Assembly (NCBI GenBank): GCA_964598695.1
Contig: CAZRDB010000192.1
Location: 1 to 9,695, forward strand
Source: CAZRDB01 sp964598695
Lineage (GTDB): Bacteria; Armatimonadota; Zipacnadia; UBA1398
DNA length: 9,695 bases
Direction: 5' to 3'
This document shows, in pieces, positions 1 through 7,220 of the stretch. The translations under genes and the position numbers were made by a program. Position 1 is the stretch's first letter. Each line of letters opens with the position of its first letter. The notes beneath the pieces are model-generated. The model searched no databases. It was not told the DNA's origin and saw only the letters and a program-made list of their open reading frames with translations.

Positions 1-140
1 CGCCGCAGTCGCGCTACCGCAGCTTCTGGCACTTCATGAACCGCATCCGCGAGCACTGCGGCGCTCCGACCGCCCCGTTCCAGGAGGCGGGCCCGCCCGA
101 GGCTACCGGCGCTAGCGCAGCGCGTACATCATCTGCGTGA
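1..140 (+). CDS. 3' end of an unrecognised gene (partial)
   Basis: The reading frame beginning at position 3 is open until a TGA at 138-140. Over its first 36 or so codons nearly every third position is G or C, as in the clear genes of this window; the other two forward frames lack this. The visible tail has about 45 residues. It contains an aromatic and basic stretch (SRYRSFWHFMNRIREHC), then a Pro/Ala/Gly/Ser-rich end that looks like a disordered tail. I do not recognise the family, and no catalytic motif is visible in so short a piece. The last 29 bases overlap the 3' end of the convergent minus-strand gene. Codon bias weakens inside that overlap, as expected where two genes share bases. 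The alternative is a stop at 113-115 in frame 2, but that frame has poor bias. Confidence 0.6.
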   Translation, partial: PQSRYRSFWHFMNRIREHCGAPTAPFQEAGPPEATGASAARTSSA

Positions 141-1068
141 TGGTGTTGGGGGAGTCGTCGCCCTCGAAGTGCAGGTAGCACTCCACGTACTGGCCCTCGC
201 GCGCCACGCCGAGCCGCTCGATCTCCGCGTTGAGCGTGCCCGCGACGGAGCCGAGGCTGGCATAGCCGCACGAGCAGACGAGCGACGCAACCTGCTGGGG
301 CGGGACGTCGCGGACGGAGGCGCCCGCTGGAGCCGGGGTGCCGGGCGGGACGGCGATGGCAACCTCGGAGAGGACGATGCCCGGCTCGGGTCCCGGCCGG
401 GAGATGTAGCGCATGGGGCCGACAGGCTGAACGGCAACCCGCGCCTGGCACGCCTCGAGCCGCGGGATCATCTCATGGAAGGCAGGCTCGATGCCGGCCG
501 CATCGGTCTCGGCCCCCACGTACAGCAGCGTGTGCGCTCCCACGCCGTGGATCCGGACTGCCTCCGCGTGGACGTGCGGGGTCGGCGCGCTGCCCGAGAC
601 CTCGAGCTGCAGCAGCAGCACGTTGGCGGGCGAGTCGGCGTCCTCCCACAGGAGGGCGTGCTGGCGGTACTCGCGGCCGGGGACGAGCCCCAGATCGCGG
701 GCCTTGGCGGCCAGGAGCGGCAGCGCCTCGGCCATGCGGTCTGCCGCGCCCTGGTAGACGAGCGAGACGCAGGGGAAGGGGGGCAACTCGGCGAGGGCGG
801 CGTGGCCCGGGGGACCGGCCGCGGCGGGGTTGAGCCAGTAGCCGACCTCGACGCGGTGGGGCGTGCCGGCCTCGAGATCGAGCCAGCGCACGATGGGGCC
901 GCTGCCAAGGCTCGAGGAGGGGTGCTCGATGGAGTCCTCGAGCCGTTCCTCGACCTCCTGGCAGGTCTCGGCGGCCGTCTCACGGGGACACTCGGCGGCG
1001 GTGTGGTAGTAGCGGAAGCCCCGCATCGTTCGGAATGTGGGCTGACCGATCACTGCGCTGCCATCCAT
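112..1068 (-). CDS. Tandem GyrI-like (effector-binding) domain protein
   Basis: This 318-residue protein has no signal peptide and is probably cytosolic. The start ATG (1066-1068) is preceded, reading on the minus strand, by CGGGAGG (1076-1082) with a 7-nt spacer; this favours it over the in-frame Met15. The sequence is an internal duplication. Residues about 16-157 and 170-317 each run through a beta strand, an amphipathic helix, a central strand containing a conserved Glu (VEVGYWL near 73-79; LSEVAIAV near 233-240), a small-residue helix and a closing segment of the form D-D/A-S-P-N/A (EDADSPANV at 142-150; EGDDSPNTI at 302-310). This is the pattern of the GyrI-like/AraC effector-binding fold, two half-units per domain, which binds small hydrophobic ligands in MerR-type regulators and in free-standing GyrI-like proteins. 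No helix-turn-helix or MerR domain is attached, so a ligand-binding, sequestering or hydrolytic role is more likely than direct DNA binding. The ligand is unknown. The second copy has an unusual Cys-Ser-Cys (265-267) at the start of its second helix. Confidence 0.8.
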   Translation of the reverse strand: MDGSAVIGQPTFRTMRGFRYYHTAAECPRETAAETCQEVEERLEDSIEHPSSSLGSGPIVRWLDLEAGTPHRVEVGYWLNPAAAGPPGHAALAELPPFPCVSLVYQGAADRMAEALPLLAAKARDLGLVPGREYRQHALLWEDADSPANVLLLQLEVSGSAPTPHVHAEAVRIHGVGAHTLLYVGAETDAAGIEPAFHEMIPRLEACQARVAVQPVGPMRYISRPGPEPGIVLSEVAIAVPPGTPAPAGASVRDVPPQQVASLVCSCGYASLGSVAGTLNAEIERLGVAREGQYVECYLHFEGDDSPNTITQMMYALR

Positions 1069-1236
1069 GCAGGCGCCTCCCGAGCATCCCTGGAGTCACC
1101 CCGTCCGCCCCGGGCGGCGCGAGGGCGTCGAGGTCATTCGGGGGAGGGGCCGATAGGGCCTTCCTGTGGGTCGGCCTGCCGTGGTTGCCCGTCGAGTCGG
1201 CGGCCCCGTCGCGACGGTGAGACAGCCGCAATGACA

Positions 1237-1269
1237 CGGCCCGTGACCCGCTTGAGCGGGACCGGGCCC
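1237..1269 (-). terminator. GC-rich two-part hairpin downstream of tRNA-Gln
   Basis: Positions 1238-1243 pair with 1263-1268 (6 bp, GGCCCG/CGGGCC). Inside that, 1247-1251 pair with 1256-1260 (CCCGC/GCGGG) around the 4-nt loop 1252-1255. The two stems are separated by a small internal loop. On the minus strand the hairpin starts about 67 nt after the tRNA 3' end and lies upstream of the GyrI-like gene. There is no T-run on either side, so it is not a classical intrinsic terminator, although U-poor terminators are common in GC-rich genomes. It could also be a processing structure if tRNA and gene share a transcript, or chance pairing in GC-rich DNA. Confidence 0.3.
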
Positions 1270-1286
1270 GATGTGTCGGCGTCGAT

Positions 1287-1308
1287 GGCGACGGCACGCC
1301 GTTGCGCC
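1287..1308 (-). terminator. Small hairpin just 3' of tRNA-Gln
   Basis: GGCG (1287-1290) plus ACGG (1291-1294) face CCGT (1299-1302) and CGCC (1305-1308), with a 2-nt bulge (1303-1304) and a 4-nt loop. On the minus strand it begins about 28 nt past the tRNA 3' end, a usual place for a tRNA transcript end. It has no following T-run and could be incidental. Confidence 0.25.
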
Positions 1309-1335
1309 TCACGGCTGCACGCTGGGAGAGCACGG

Positions 1336-1410
1336 TGGCTGGGGAGGAAGGATTCGAACCTTCGAGTGCCGGCTCCAAAGGCCGGTGCCTTACCGCTTGG
1401 CGACTCCCCA
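1336..1410 (-). tRNA. tRNA-Gln (anticodon TTG)
   Basis: A complete 75-nt cloverleaf is read on the minus strand, including an encoded 3' CCA (1336-1338) and discriminator G (1339). The acceptor stem TGGGGAG/CTCCCCA is a perfect 7 bp. The D arm is GCC/GGC, with the Gln-typical AAGCGGTAA loop. The anticodon stem CCGGC/GCCGG closes the loop CTTTGGA, giving anticodon TTG at genome 1376-1378. The variable loop has 5 nt. The T stem GAAGG/CCTTC closes the loop TTCGAAT. The first base pair T-A and overall sequence closely follow bacterial tRNA-Gln(UUG), which reads CAA and, by wobble, CAG, the Gln codon mostly used in this window. It sits alone between the GyrI-like gene and the divergent glycosidase genes. 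Confidence 0.97.
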
Positions 1411-1423
1411 GCGGGTACGAGAT

Positions 1424-1452
1424 ACCGTAGATCAAGGCCGAACGGGCGTCAA
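1424..1452 (-). promoter_or_regulatory. Sigma70-type promoter of tRNA-Gln
   Basis: On the minus strand, TTGACG (1447-1452) matches the -35 consensus at 5 of 6 positions. It is followed by a 17-nt spacer and TACGGT (1424-1429), a weaker -10 box. The -10 box ends 13 nt before the mature tRNA 5' end (1410), so the primary transcript would carry a leader of only a few bases. Position, spacing and -35 quality all fit a tRNA promoter. Confidence 0.65.
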
Positions 1453-1570
1453 GATCGGCTCCCCCGCCGCTGGGAGGTGCCGGCCCGAGGCCCGCGAAGC
1501 GAGTTGTCGACTGCCCCGGGCCGGCGATGGAGGGACCCGGGCACACCCCCGAAGCGGACGGAAGAGGCCG

Positions 1571-3919
1571 ATGATCCTGACTGCGCTTGCCTGCGTTGCC
1601 CCGCTGACCACCCTCGTCGCCGTGGAGGACCTGCCGCTCATCGAACCGGGCGTCACGGTCGCCATGCACTCGAGCCACAACAAGGAAGGCCTGAACGGCG
1701 ACGGCGGCTTCTGGCTCTACGATGAGGAGGGTACCGAGCCTGGGCTGTGTGGCTGGACGGCGGTCGATGCCGGCGCCACGGCCGAGTACTGCACGGACCG
1801 CACACACGCCGGGCGCGGGGCTCTGCTCCATCGCGTCACCCGCGAGGGTCTCGAGACCGGCTGGCGGTCGGTGAACAAGAGCCTCTCGGCCGGCTTCAAC
1901 GTGCAGGACTGCGATGCGGTGACGCTCTGGGTGTGGCCGAGCTACGCCGATGGAGGGGCCGACTACGGGATCCGCATCGACAGCGACGGGCAGGCGACGG
2001 AGTTGCCGATCCGGGACCTCAGGGCCGGCGAGTGGAACGAGGTCACGGTCGACATCTCGGAGGTCCCGCGGGGCGGGGTCTCGACGTTCTGGCTGCTGTT
2101 CAACCTCGCATGGGGCTGTCCCGAGGAGGGGATCACGTTCCTCGTCGACGACATTGCGTTCCGGCGGCCCGACGGCACGACCCACCGGATCGACGACTTC
2201 GAGCAATGGCCGGCCTGGCACGTCGTGATGGACACGCTGGGGCCGGGGTGCGTCCGCAACATGTGGGGGCTGGGCGGCGGTGAGATCCGGATCGAGGCCG
2301 ACGGCCGGACGGTCGTGGAGGCCACGCAGGCCGATCTCTACGATGGTCTCACGCCGGGCTTCGCGAAGCCGCTCGTCTCGCGCTCGATGGTCGCCTCGGG
2401 GCCCTGGAAGGCGGAGGCGCACTGGTCGTTCGTGCCAGTGCCGTTCCGCGAGCGCTGCCGGATCCTCACGAACAGCCCGGCGCCGTTCAACCACTACATC
2501 TGGGAGCACTACCGAGATGCCGAGCGGGCCGAGGGCGCGCGCGTCCGGGCGGAGGAGGAGCGGATCCGCGCCGACTGGGCGCGCATCGGCCAAGACCCGA
2601 AGCCCTGGGTCTACACCGACCACGCCACAGGGGAGCGCAGCCTCGCGCCGGGCGAGAGCGCGGAGCTCGCGCGGATCGAGGGGGCGGGAGCGCTCGGGGT
2701 GCTCAAGCTGAGGATCGACCCGCACCCCGATGCGGTCCTCGACAACGCGCGGCTTCGGATCTCCTGGGACGGGGAGGAGGCCCCGAGCGTCGACGCGCCG
2801 CTCGGCATCTTCTTCGGCGCAGGCGTGACGTGGAAGAGCGTCTCCTCGCTGCTGATCGGGACCGAGGGTGACTGGGGCTACTGCTACATCCCGATGCCCT
2901 ACTGGCGCGGGGCGCGTGTGTGGGTCGAGAACGGCTCCGACGAGACGATCGACAACCTCGGCTGGGAGATCGCGTGGAGCACCGCGCAGGTCTACCCACG
3001 CGAGCGGACGGGGAGCTTCCGCACGTGGTTCCACCACGACCCGGCGACCGCGCTCGGCGAGGATCACCTGTTCCTGGAGGCCAAGGGCCGGGGCCAGTTC
3101 CTCGGCGTGGTCCAGACCCTGATCGGCGGCCACTACTGCGAGGGCGACATCCGCTTCTACCTCGATGGCAGCCGGTCGCCGCAGCTCTACGGGACGGGTT
3201 CCGAAGACTACTACCACTCCGCCTGCTGGCCGAACGCGGACCAGCACACGCCCTTCCACGGCTGCGTCGGCGACATCGCCCTGGAGGCGGAAGCACGCGG
3301 GGTGAGCTTCTACGACATCCGCTCCTGCTACTACCGGTTCCACCTCGAGGCGCCGGTGCGGTTCCTGAACGGTGCGCGCCTCGGGATCGAGCACGGTGGG
3401 GTCGATGACACGGTCTCGAACTACACGAGCCTCGCCTACTACTACGCCCAGGACGGCCCGGGGTTGCTCGCCACCGACAGGCTGACCGTGGGCGACAGGG
3501 ACGACGAGGCCGCGCACGCGCTGGAGAGCCGGGCGACCGAGCGGGCGGCGCTGACCGGGTTCTTCGAGGGCGACTTCGACGATGTGCCGTGGACGTTCTC
3601 GGGGCTCGCGACGTCCGAGCCCCTGCGCGTGACCCTCCGGCTCGACCCCGCGAACGTGGGCCTCCGCCTGCGCCGCGTCTTCGATCAGCTCGAGGGGAGG
3701 CAACAGGCGGCCGTGCTCATCGACGGCCGGCCGGCGGGCGAGTGGTACGACCCGGACGAGAACCGCTTCAAGCGACTCGCGGAGAGCGACTTCGAGGCGC
3801 CCTCGGATCTGACAGCGGGCAAGAGCCGGGTGACGGTGGAGTTCCGGCCCGCCGAGGGCTCGCCGCCCTGGACGTTGCTCGAGCTTCAGGCACTGTGCTA
3901 CATGCCCGCCACCGAGTAG
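1571..3919 (+). CDS. DUF2961 / GH172-family glycoside hydrolase, 782 aa
   Basis: This is probably an exported glycosidase. GH172 (DUF2961) enzymes act on alpha-D-fructofuranosides or D-arabinofuranosides. The first family signature, SSHNKEGLNGDGG (34-46), lies before an apparent inserted beta-sandwich (about 60-210). The core then continues with GPGCVRNMWG (224-233), FVPVPFRERCRI (288-299), FFGAG (414-418), GYCYIPMPY (436-444) and YRFHLEAPVRF (588-598). Two glutamates, E524 (in YCEGD) and E545 (in GTGSEDYY), lie 21 residues apart, the spacing I recall for the catalytic pair of characterised GH172 enzymes. A C-terminal beta domain (about 660-775, with RRVFDQ) follows, making the protein much longer than the 350-450 residues of a bare DUF2961 protein. 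Met1 is the only ATG/GTG/TTG in frame between the tRNA and the signature; GGAAGAGG (1560-1567) precedes it. The N-terminus has a hydrophobic stretch (about 2-18) but no basic residues, so the signal peptide is uncertain. The next gene begins 21 nt downstream. Family: confident; substrate: unknown. Confidence 0.92.
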   Translation: MILTALACVAPLTTLVAVEDLPLIEPGVTVAMHSSHNKEGLNGDGGFWLYDEEGTEPGLCGWTAVDAGATAEYCTDRTHAGRGALLHRVTREGLETGWRSVNKSLSAGFNVQDCDAVTLWVWPSYADGGADYGIRIDSDGQATELPIRDLRAGEWNEVTVDISEVPRGGVSTFWLLFNLAWGCPEEGITFLVDDIAFRRPDGTTHRIDDFEQWPAWHVVMDTLGPGCVRNMWGLGGGEIRIEADGRTVVEATQADLYDGLTPGFAKPLVSRSMVASGPWKAEAHWSFVPVPFRERCRILTNSPAPFNHYIWEHYRDAERAEGARVRAEEERIRADWARIGQDPKPWVYTDHATGERSLAPGESAELARIEGAGALGVLKLRIDPHPDAVLDNARLRISWDGEEAPSVDAPLGIFFGAGVTWKSVSSLLIGTEGDWGYCYIPMPYWRGARVWVENGSDETIDNLGWEIAWSTAQVYPRERTGSFRTWFHHDPATALGEDHLFLEAKGRGQFLGVVQTLIGGHYCEGDIRFYLDGSRSPQLYGTGSEDYYHSACWPNADQHTPFHGCVGDIALEAEARGVSFYDIRSCYYRFHLEAPVRFLNGARLGIEHGGVDDTVSNYTSLAYYYAQDGPGLLATDRLTVGDRDDEAAHALESRATERAALTGFFEGDFDDVPWTFSGLATSEPLRVTLRLDPANVGLRLRRVFDQLEGRQQAAVLIDGRPAGEWYDPDENRFKRLAESDFEAPSDLTAGKSRVTVEFRPAEGSPPWTLLELQALCYMPATE

Positions 3920-3940
3920 CCGCGGGCCGGGAGGTGCGCC

Positions 3941-6900
3941 ATGTCGTGGACGCTGCACGCCGCTCTCGCATTGGGCTGGGTCGCCGTTGGCGCGGCGGGG
4001 GCACAGGAGGGCTTCCCGCTCCGCCTGACGCCCGCGATTCACGATGCGACGTGGCGCGACGTGGGCGGTGGCGTCTACGAGGTGCGGACGACGGGCGCCG
4101 ACCCGTACATCCTCACCGACTCGATCGCGCTGCCCTTCGACCATGGCCGGTTCCGCGTCTTCGCGTTCGAGTACCGGTGCGACGAGGGCTTCGACTTCTT
4201 CGAGGTGTTCGTCGGTCCCCCGTGGCGCAACCAGGTGACACGGGCGATCCCGGCCGCGCCCGAGTGGCGGGCGTTCGCCTCCGACCTGGGAAGGCTCCCG
4301 GCCGACGCGTGGCATGACGGAGTCCGCGACTTCCGAGTCGACTTCGGCGCGACGCCGGAACGGGTCGTGTGGATCCGCAACATCGTGCTCCGGCCGATGA
4401 CCCCAACGGAGGCGGAGGCCGATGCCGCCCGGAGGAGAGCGGAGGAACGGCGCATGGAGGACCTGCGAGCAAGCGTGGAGCGCTCGCTGATCGCCCCCGC
4501 GAGGCTGCCGGAGGGGGAGGCCGAGATCGCGGCACGGCTCGGGCTGCGGGACACCGCCGGCACCACCCGCATCGCCATCGTCGGCAAGCAGCTCGACCTC
4601 GCGTACCAGCTCCAGCGCATGGCGCCCGAGCTTCCCGCGCCGGTGGAGCTGCCCCGGGCCATCGTCGTGGGGGAGGGCTCCGACCCCGCGAACCACACGC
4701 TCGTGCGCGTGCTGAGCCCGTATGGGATTCCTGAGGTGCAGTTCCTCGCGTACCCGCCCCAGGTGATGGGTGGTGTCCAGGTGGAGGCGCTGCCTCTGCC
4801 CGGCGGCGAGACCGGCATCCTCACCGCGCCACTCCTGGACGCCTCGGCGCGGACGATCCGCGTCTTCAGTCGGTATGGCCTCCCTCTGGCCGAGGTCTCC
4901 TTGCCCGAGGGGATGAGTGCGCCCGTGCGCGTCGCCGGCGGTCGGTTCGTCGGCGATGCGGAGGGGCCCCAGGTGGCGGTGGCGAGTGTCCGGCCGACGG
5001 ATGGCGCGTACCGCTTCGCGGTGCTCGATCTCGCCGGTGGCATCGTGGCCGAGATCGCGATCGAGGTGAGCCGACTCGGCGGGGGCGAGCTGTACGCGGA
5101 GCGCTGCGGGCTTGCGGACGGCGCGCGGACGGGGCTGCTGCTCCATGCCGTGGGAAGCCCGGACACGGTCTCCCTGGACCTCGAGACACGGCGGCTCGAA
5201 CTCGCGGTGACCGGGCTGCCGCCGGGGGCCACGCGGGTCTCACCGACCGGGACGGCCCCGACGGACTCCGCATACGTTGCCTGCCTCGAGGGTCCCGGCT
5301 CGGCGATCGCCCGATGCGCGCCCGCGGCGGCGCCGAGGATCGTCGGCGTGGATGGGCGGGAGCGGATCCTCTGGTTCACGGACACGGGCTTCTTCCAGGG
5401 GATCCCGGAAGGGCGCTACGCCAAGCACTCGCGCCTCGGCCACATCCGCACCGACTTCGCCTCCCCCGCGAGCGGCGACCCCGACTTCACCCGGACCGAT
5501 GCGGAGTACTGGGCGGGCGGGAGCTACCCGCGCTGGGTCGAGGGCCGACTCGCCGAGTACGAGACGGAGCCGCCGCTGTGCTGGGAGCCCTGCTTCACGC
5601 ACCGGTGGTTCGCCGAGCCCGGGAGGAAGTGGATGGCCGCGACCGATCCCGAGACGGGCCTGCCGCGCTACGTGCTGCTCGACCGCGAGAACCGACCCGG
5701 CTTCTACGGGGAGTTCGGACAGACCGACGCGTTCGTCACCGGCTCCTACGCGCCCGGTCTCACGGCGGTCGAGTGCATGTACACCCATCCGCAGCGGCTG
5801 TTTCTGCGGGAGCTGGCGAAGCGCTTCCGCGGCAATCCGGAGCATCTCGTTGCCGTTGAGCCCAACCATGAGATGGAGATCAACGCCGAGAGCCCGGACA
5901 CGCACGGCGACTACAACCCGCAGATGATCCGCAGTTTCTGCCGGTATCTCCTCGAGCTGTACGGCGGCGTCGAAGGCATCAACCGCGCCTTCGGGACGGA
6001 CTGGAGCGCCGGCCGTTTCGATGCGCCGCGCGATCTCGGGCGGGGCGGGTGGGACCGCTACGCCGCCGACAACCCGTACTACCGCGCCTGGATGCGGTAC
6101 CTGAACTACGTGGTATACCGCGTTGTCGCCGGAACCTACCGCGAGGCACTGCTCGCCGGCTTTCCGCCCGAGGCCGTGAAGTGCCACCAGATCCCGGACC
6201 TCTACGCGATCGCGAGCCTCACGGCCTTCAGCAAGCCGGCGCAGCGCGTGACGCCGATCGACTGGAACCTCACCGCCGGCGTGGGGTACGGCTTCACGCG
6301 GTACGGCGTCTGGTACGGCGAGCCGCACAACGTGGTGCAGGGGGCCCACAGCAGCGGCTTCGACCAGGTCGTGGTCGGCGAGTACCAGTCGCTGACCCCC
6401 GATGTCGAGCAGGCCTACCGCCAGCTCGCGTACATGCGCGACCATGGGATCCAGTTCATCCACGCGATGACGTGGCCCGCGGGCTACAACCCGGGCTCGA
6501 ACGAGAGCCTCCGGGCCGCGATCGAGCGCATCGTTGCCGAGGACGCACCACGTCCGGGCGTCACCGGCGGGACGGGCCAGGTACGGGAGGTCCGGCAGGG
6601 CGGGGGGGCCTACGAGATCGTCAGTCTGGGGACCGGCCCCGAGCACACCGGGCTCCTCAAGAGCGTGAACGCCGATGGGAGCTGGCAGGGCTCGGTCTAC
6701 GTGGTCCCGTTCCACGCGCACGTGGCGGTGGAGACGGTCCTGGAGCGGGAGTCGGCGACGCTTGGGGAGCGGCCGCTCGCGTTCGGGCCGTTCGCGGCGA
6801 TCGACGCCGGGAACGTGGTCGACGTGTCGTTCGAGGCAAGAGGCCGGCCCGGGGAAGTGGTCGCGTTCCGCGTCTCCCACCATGGCGTGGAGATGCCGGA

Positions 6901-7153
6901 GCTGCTCACGACGATGGAGCTGACCGGCGACTGGAAGCCACACCGCTTCCAGCTCCGCGTACAGATCGATACCGATGACCTCACGGTCGAGATGGGCGCC
7001 GGCGACCCGGAACAGGGGAGCTGGGGCGCCCAGCGATCGGAGGTGCGGAACCTGCTCGTCACCCGGCAGACGGAACGCGCCGCGCGGATCAAGAAGGGCA
7101 TCTTCGCGGGCGAGCGCCACCGCGGCGGAGTGACGTTCGACGTGCTCAGGTAG
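3941..7153 (+). CDS. Large secreted GH-A-clan (GH42-like) glycoside hydrolase with propeller region, 1070 aa
   Basis: This is a putative exported hydrolase encoded with the GH172 enzyme. The ATG follows GGGAGGTG (3929-3936) with 6 nt after GGAGG. A hydrophobic leader ends AGA|QEG, with probable cleavage after residue 21; its n-region lacks basic residues. Domains in order are: a beta-rich, CBM-like module (about 25-152); a charged helix, possibly coiled coil (about 155-182); a region with FG-GAP-propeller-like phrasing (about 250-440: PEVQFLAYPPQVMGGVQVEA, then TIRVFSRYGLPL) whose Asp-rich calcium loops appear degenerate; an (alpha/beta)8-like region (about 472-865); and a C-terminal beta-sandwich (about 885-1045). 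In the barrel, VEPNHEME (639-646) resembles the beta-4 acid/base region, so E644 is the candidate. VVGEYQS (811-817) offers E814 as nucleophile, and MTWPAGYN (843-850) resembles the beta-8 strand. LYGGVEGINRAFGTDWS (673-689) is reminiscent of GH42 beta-galactosidases. The usual Asn-Glu pair reads Asn-His-Glu here, so the family assignment is tentative. The substrate is unknown. Confidence 0.8.
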   Translation: MSWTLHAALALGWVAVGAAGAQEGFPLRLTPAIHDATWRDVGGGVYEVRTTGADPYILTDSIALPFDHGRFRVFAFEYRCDEGFDFFEVFVGPPWRNQVTRAIPAAPEWRAFASDLGRLPADAWHDGVRDFRVDFGATPERVVWIRNIVLRPMTPTEAEADAARRRAEERRMEDLRASVERSLIAPARLPEGEAEIAARLGLRDTAGTTRIAIVGKQLDLAYQLQRMAPELPAPVELPRAIVVGEGSDPANHTLVRVLSPYGIPEVQFLAYPPQVMGGVQVEALPLPGGETGILTAPLLDASARTIRVFSRYGLPLAEVSLPEGMSAPVRVAGGRFVGDAEGPQVAVASVRPTDGAYRFAVLDLAGGIVAEIAIEVSRLGGGELYAERCGLADGARTGLLLHAVGSPDTVSLDLETRRLELAVTGLPPGATRVSPTGTAPTDSAYVACLEGPGSAIARCAPAAAPRIVGVDGRERILWFTDTGFFQGIPEGRYAKHSRLGHIRTDFASPASGDPDFTRTDAEYWAGGSYPRWVEGRLAEYETEPPLCWEPCFTHRWFAEPGRKWMAATDPETGLPRYVLLDRENRPGFYGEFGQTDAFVTGSYAPGLTAVECMYTHPQRLFLRELAKRFRGNPEHLVAVEPNHEMEINAESPDTHGDYNPQMIRSFCRYLLELYGGVEGINRAFGTDWSAGRFDAPRDLGRGGWDRYAADNPYYRAWMRYLNYVVYRVVAGTYREALLAGFPPEAVKCHQIPDLYAIASLTAFSKPAQRVTPIDWNLTAGVGYGFTRYGVWYGEPHNVVQGAHSSGFDQVVVGEYQSLTPDVEQAYRQLAYMRDHGIQFIHAMTWPAGYNPGSNESLRAAIERIVAEDAPRPGVTGGTGQVREVRQGGGAYEIVSLGTGPEHTGLLKSVNADGSWQGSVYVVPFHAHVAVETVLERESATLGERPLAFGPFAAIDAGNVVDVSFEARGRPGEVVAFRVSHHGVEMPELLTTMELTGDWKPHRFQLRVQIDTDDLTVEMGAGDPEQGSWGAQRSEVRNLLVTRQTERAARIKKGIFAGERHRGGVTFDVLR

Positions 7154-7199
7154 GGTCTGCCCGATCCGGCTCCCACCACACCGCAGGCCGGCCGAGGGT

Positions 7200-7217
7200 C
7201 TCCTCCAGAGTGAGGAG
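7200..7217 (+). promoter_or_regulatory. Hairpin covering the ribosome-binding site of the 98-aa membrane protein
   Basis: CTCCTC (7200-7205) is exactly complementary to GAGGAG (7212-7217) across a 6-nt loop, and two G-T wobble pairs could extend the stem. The right arm is the Shine-Dalgarno sequence of the GTG start at 7225, so folding would hide the ribosome site. The pairing is seen in sequence; a regulatory role is inference, and a 6-bp match to a Shine-Dalgarno site can arise by chance. Confidence 0.3.
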
Positions 7218-7220
7218 GTG
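7212..7220 (+). promoter_or_regulatory. Ribosome-binding site that fixes the GTG start at 7225
   Basis: GAGGAGGTG is a near-perfect anti-16S match, with 6 nt between GAGGAGG and GTG (7225-7227). It overlaps the codons that would follow the upstream in-frame GTG at 7210, so 7225 is the better start. Confidence 0.75.

Noticed and set aside
1336..1410. tRNA-Gln as an integration site for a mobile element
   Set aside because: No integrase, no second copy of the tRNA 3' end and no change in base composition or codon use is visible on either side.
1271..1570. N-terminal extension of the GH172 frame upstream of 1571
   Set aside because: The frame is open to 1271, but it crosses the tRNA gene, and no ATG, GTG or TTG in frame lies between the tRNA and 1571. 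ATG 1571 has a purine-rich site before it.
1571..1600. Lipoprotein signal (lipobox) at the GH172 N-terminus
   Set aside because: The cysteine at residue 8 is preceded by A-L-A, without Leu at -3, and there are no basic residues before it; this does not fit a lipobox well.
169..1725. A 518-codon open frame on the plus strand
   Set aside because: It runs antisense to the GyrI-like gene and across the tRNA, then into the GH172 gene out of frame. The composition is shadow-like and the GyrI-like frame has clear domain motifs and a Shine-Dalgarno site.
980..5146. A 1388-codon open frame on the minus strand
   Set aside because: It lies opposite the GH172 gene and the first part of the GH-A-like gene and also runs through the tRNA. 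Its translation is low-complexity, rich in Arg/Pro/His, with no family motifs. It is a by-product of high GC on the complementary strand.
7187..7194. GGCCGGCC palindrome between the large hydrolase and the small membrane protein
   Set aside because: An 8-bp GC palindrome is expected by chance at this base composition, and it has no stem extension or T-run to make it a terminator.
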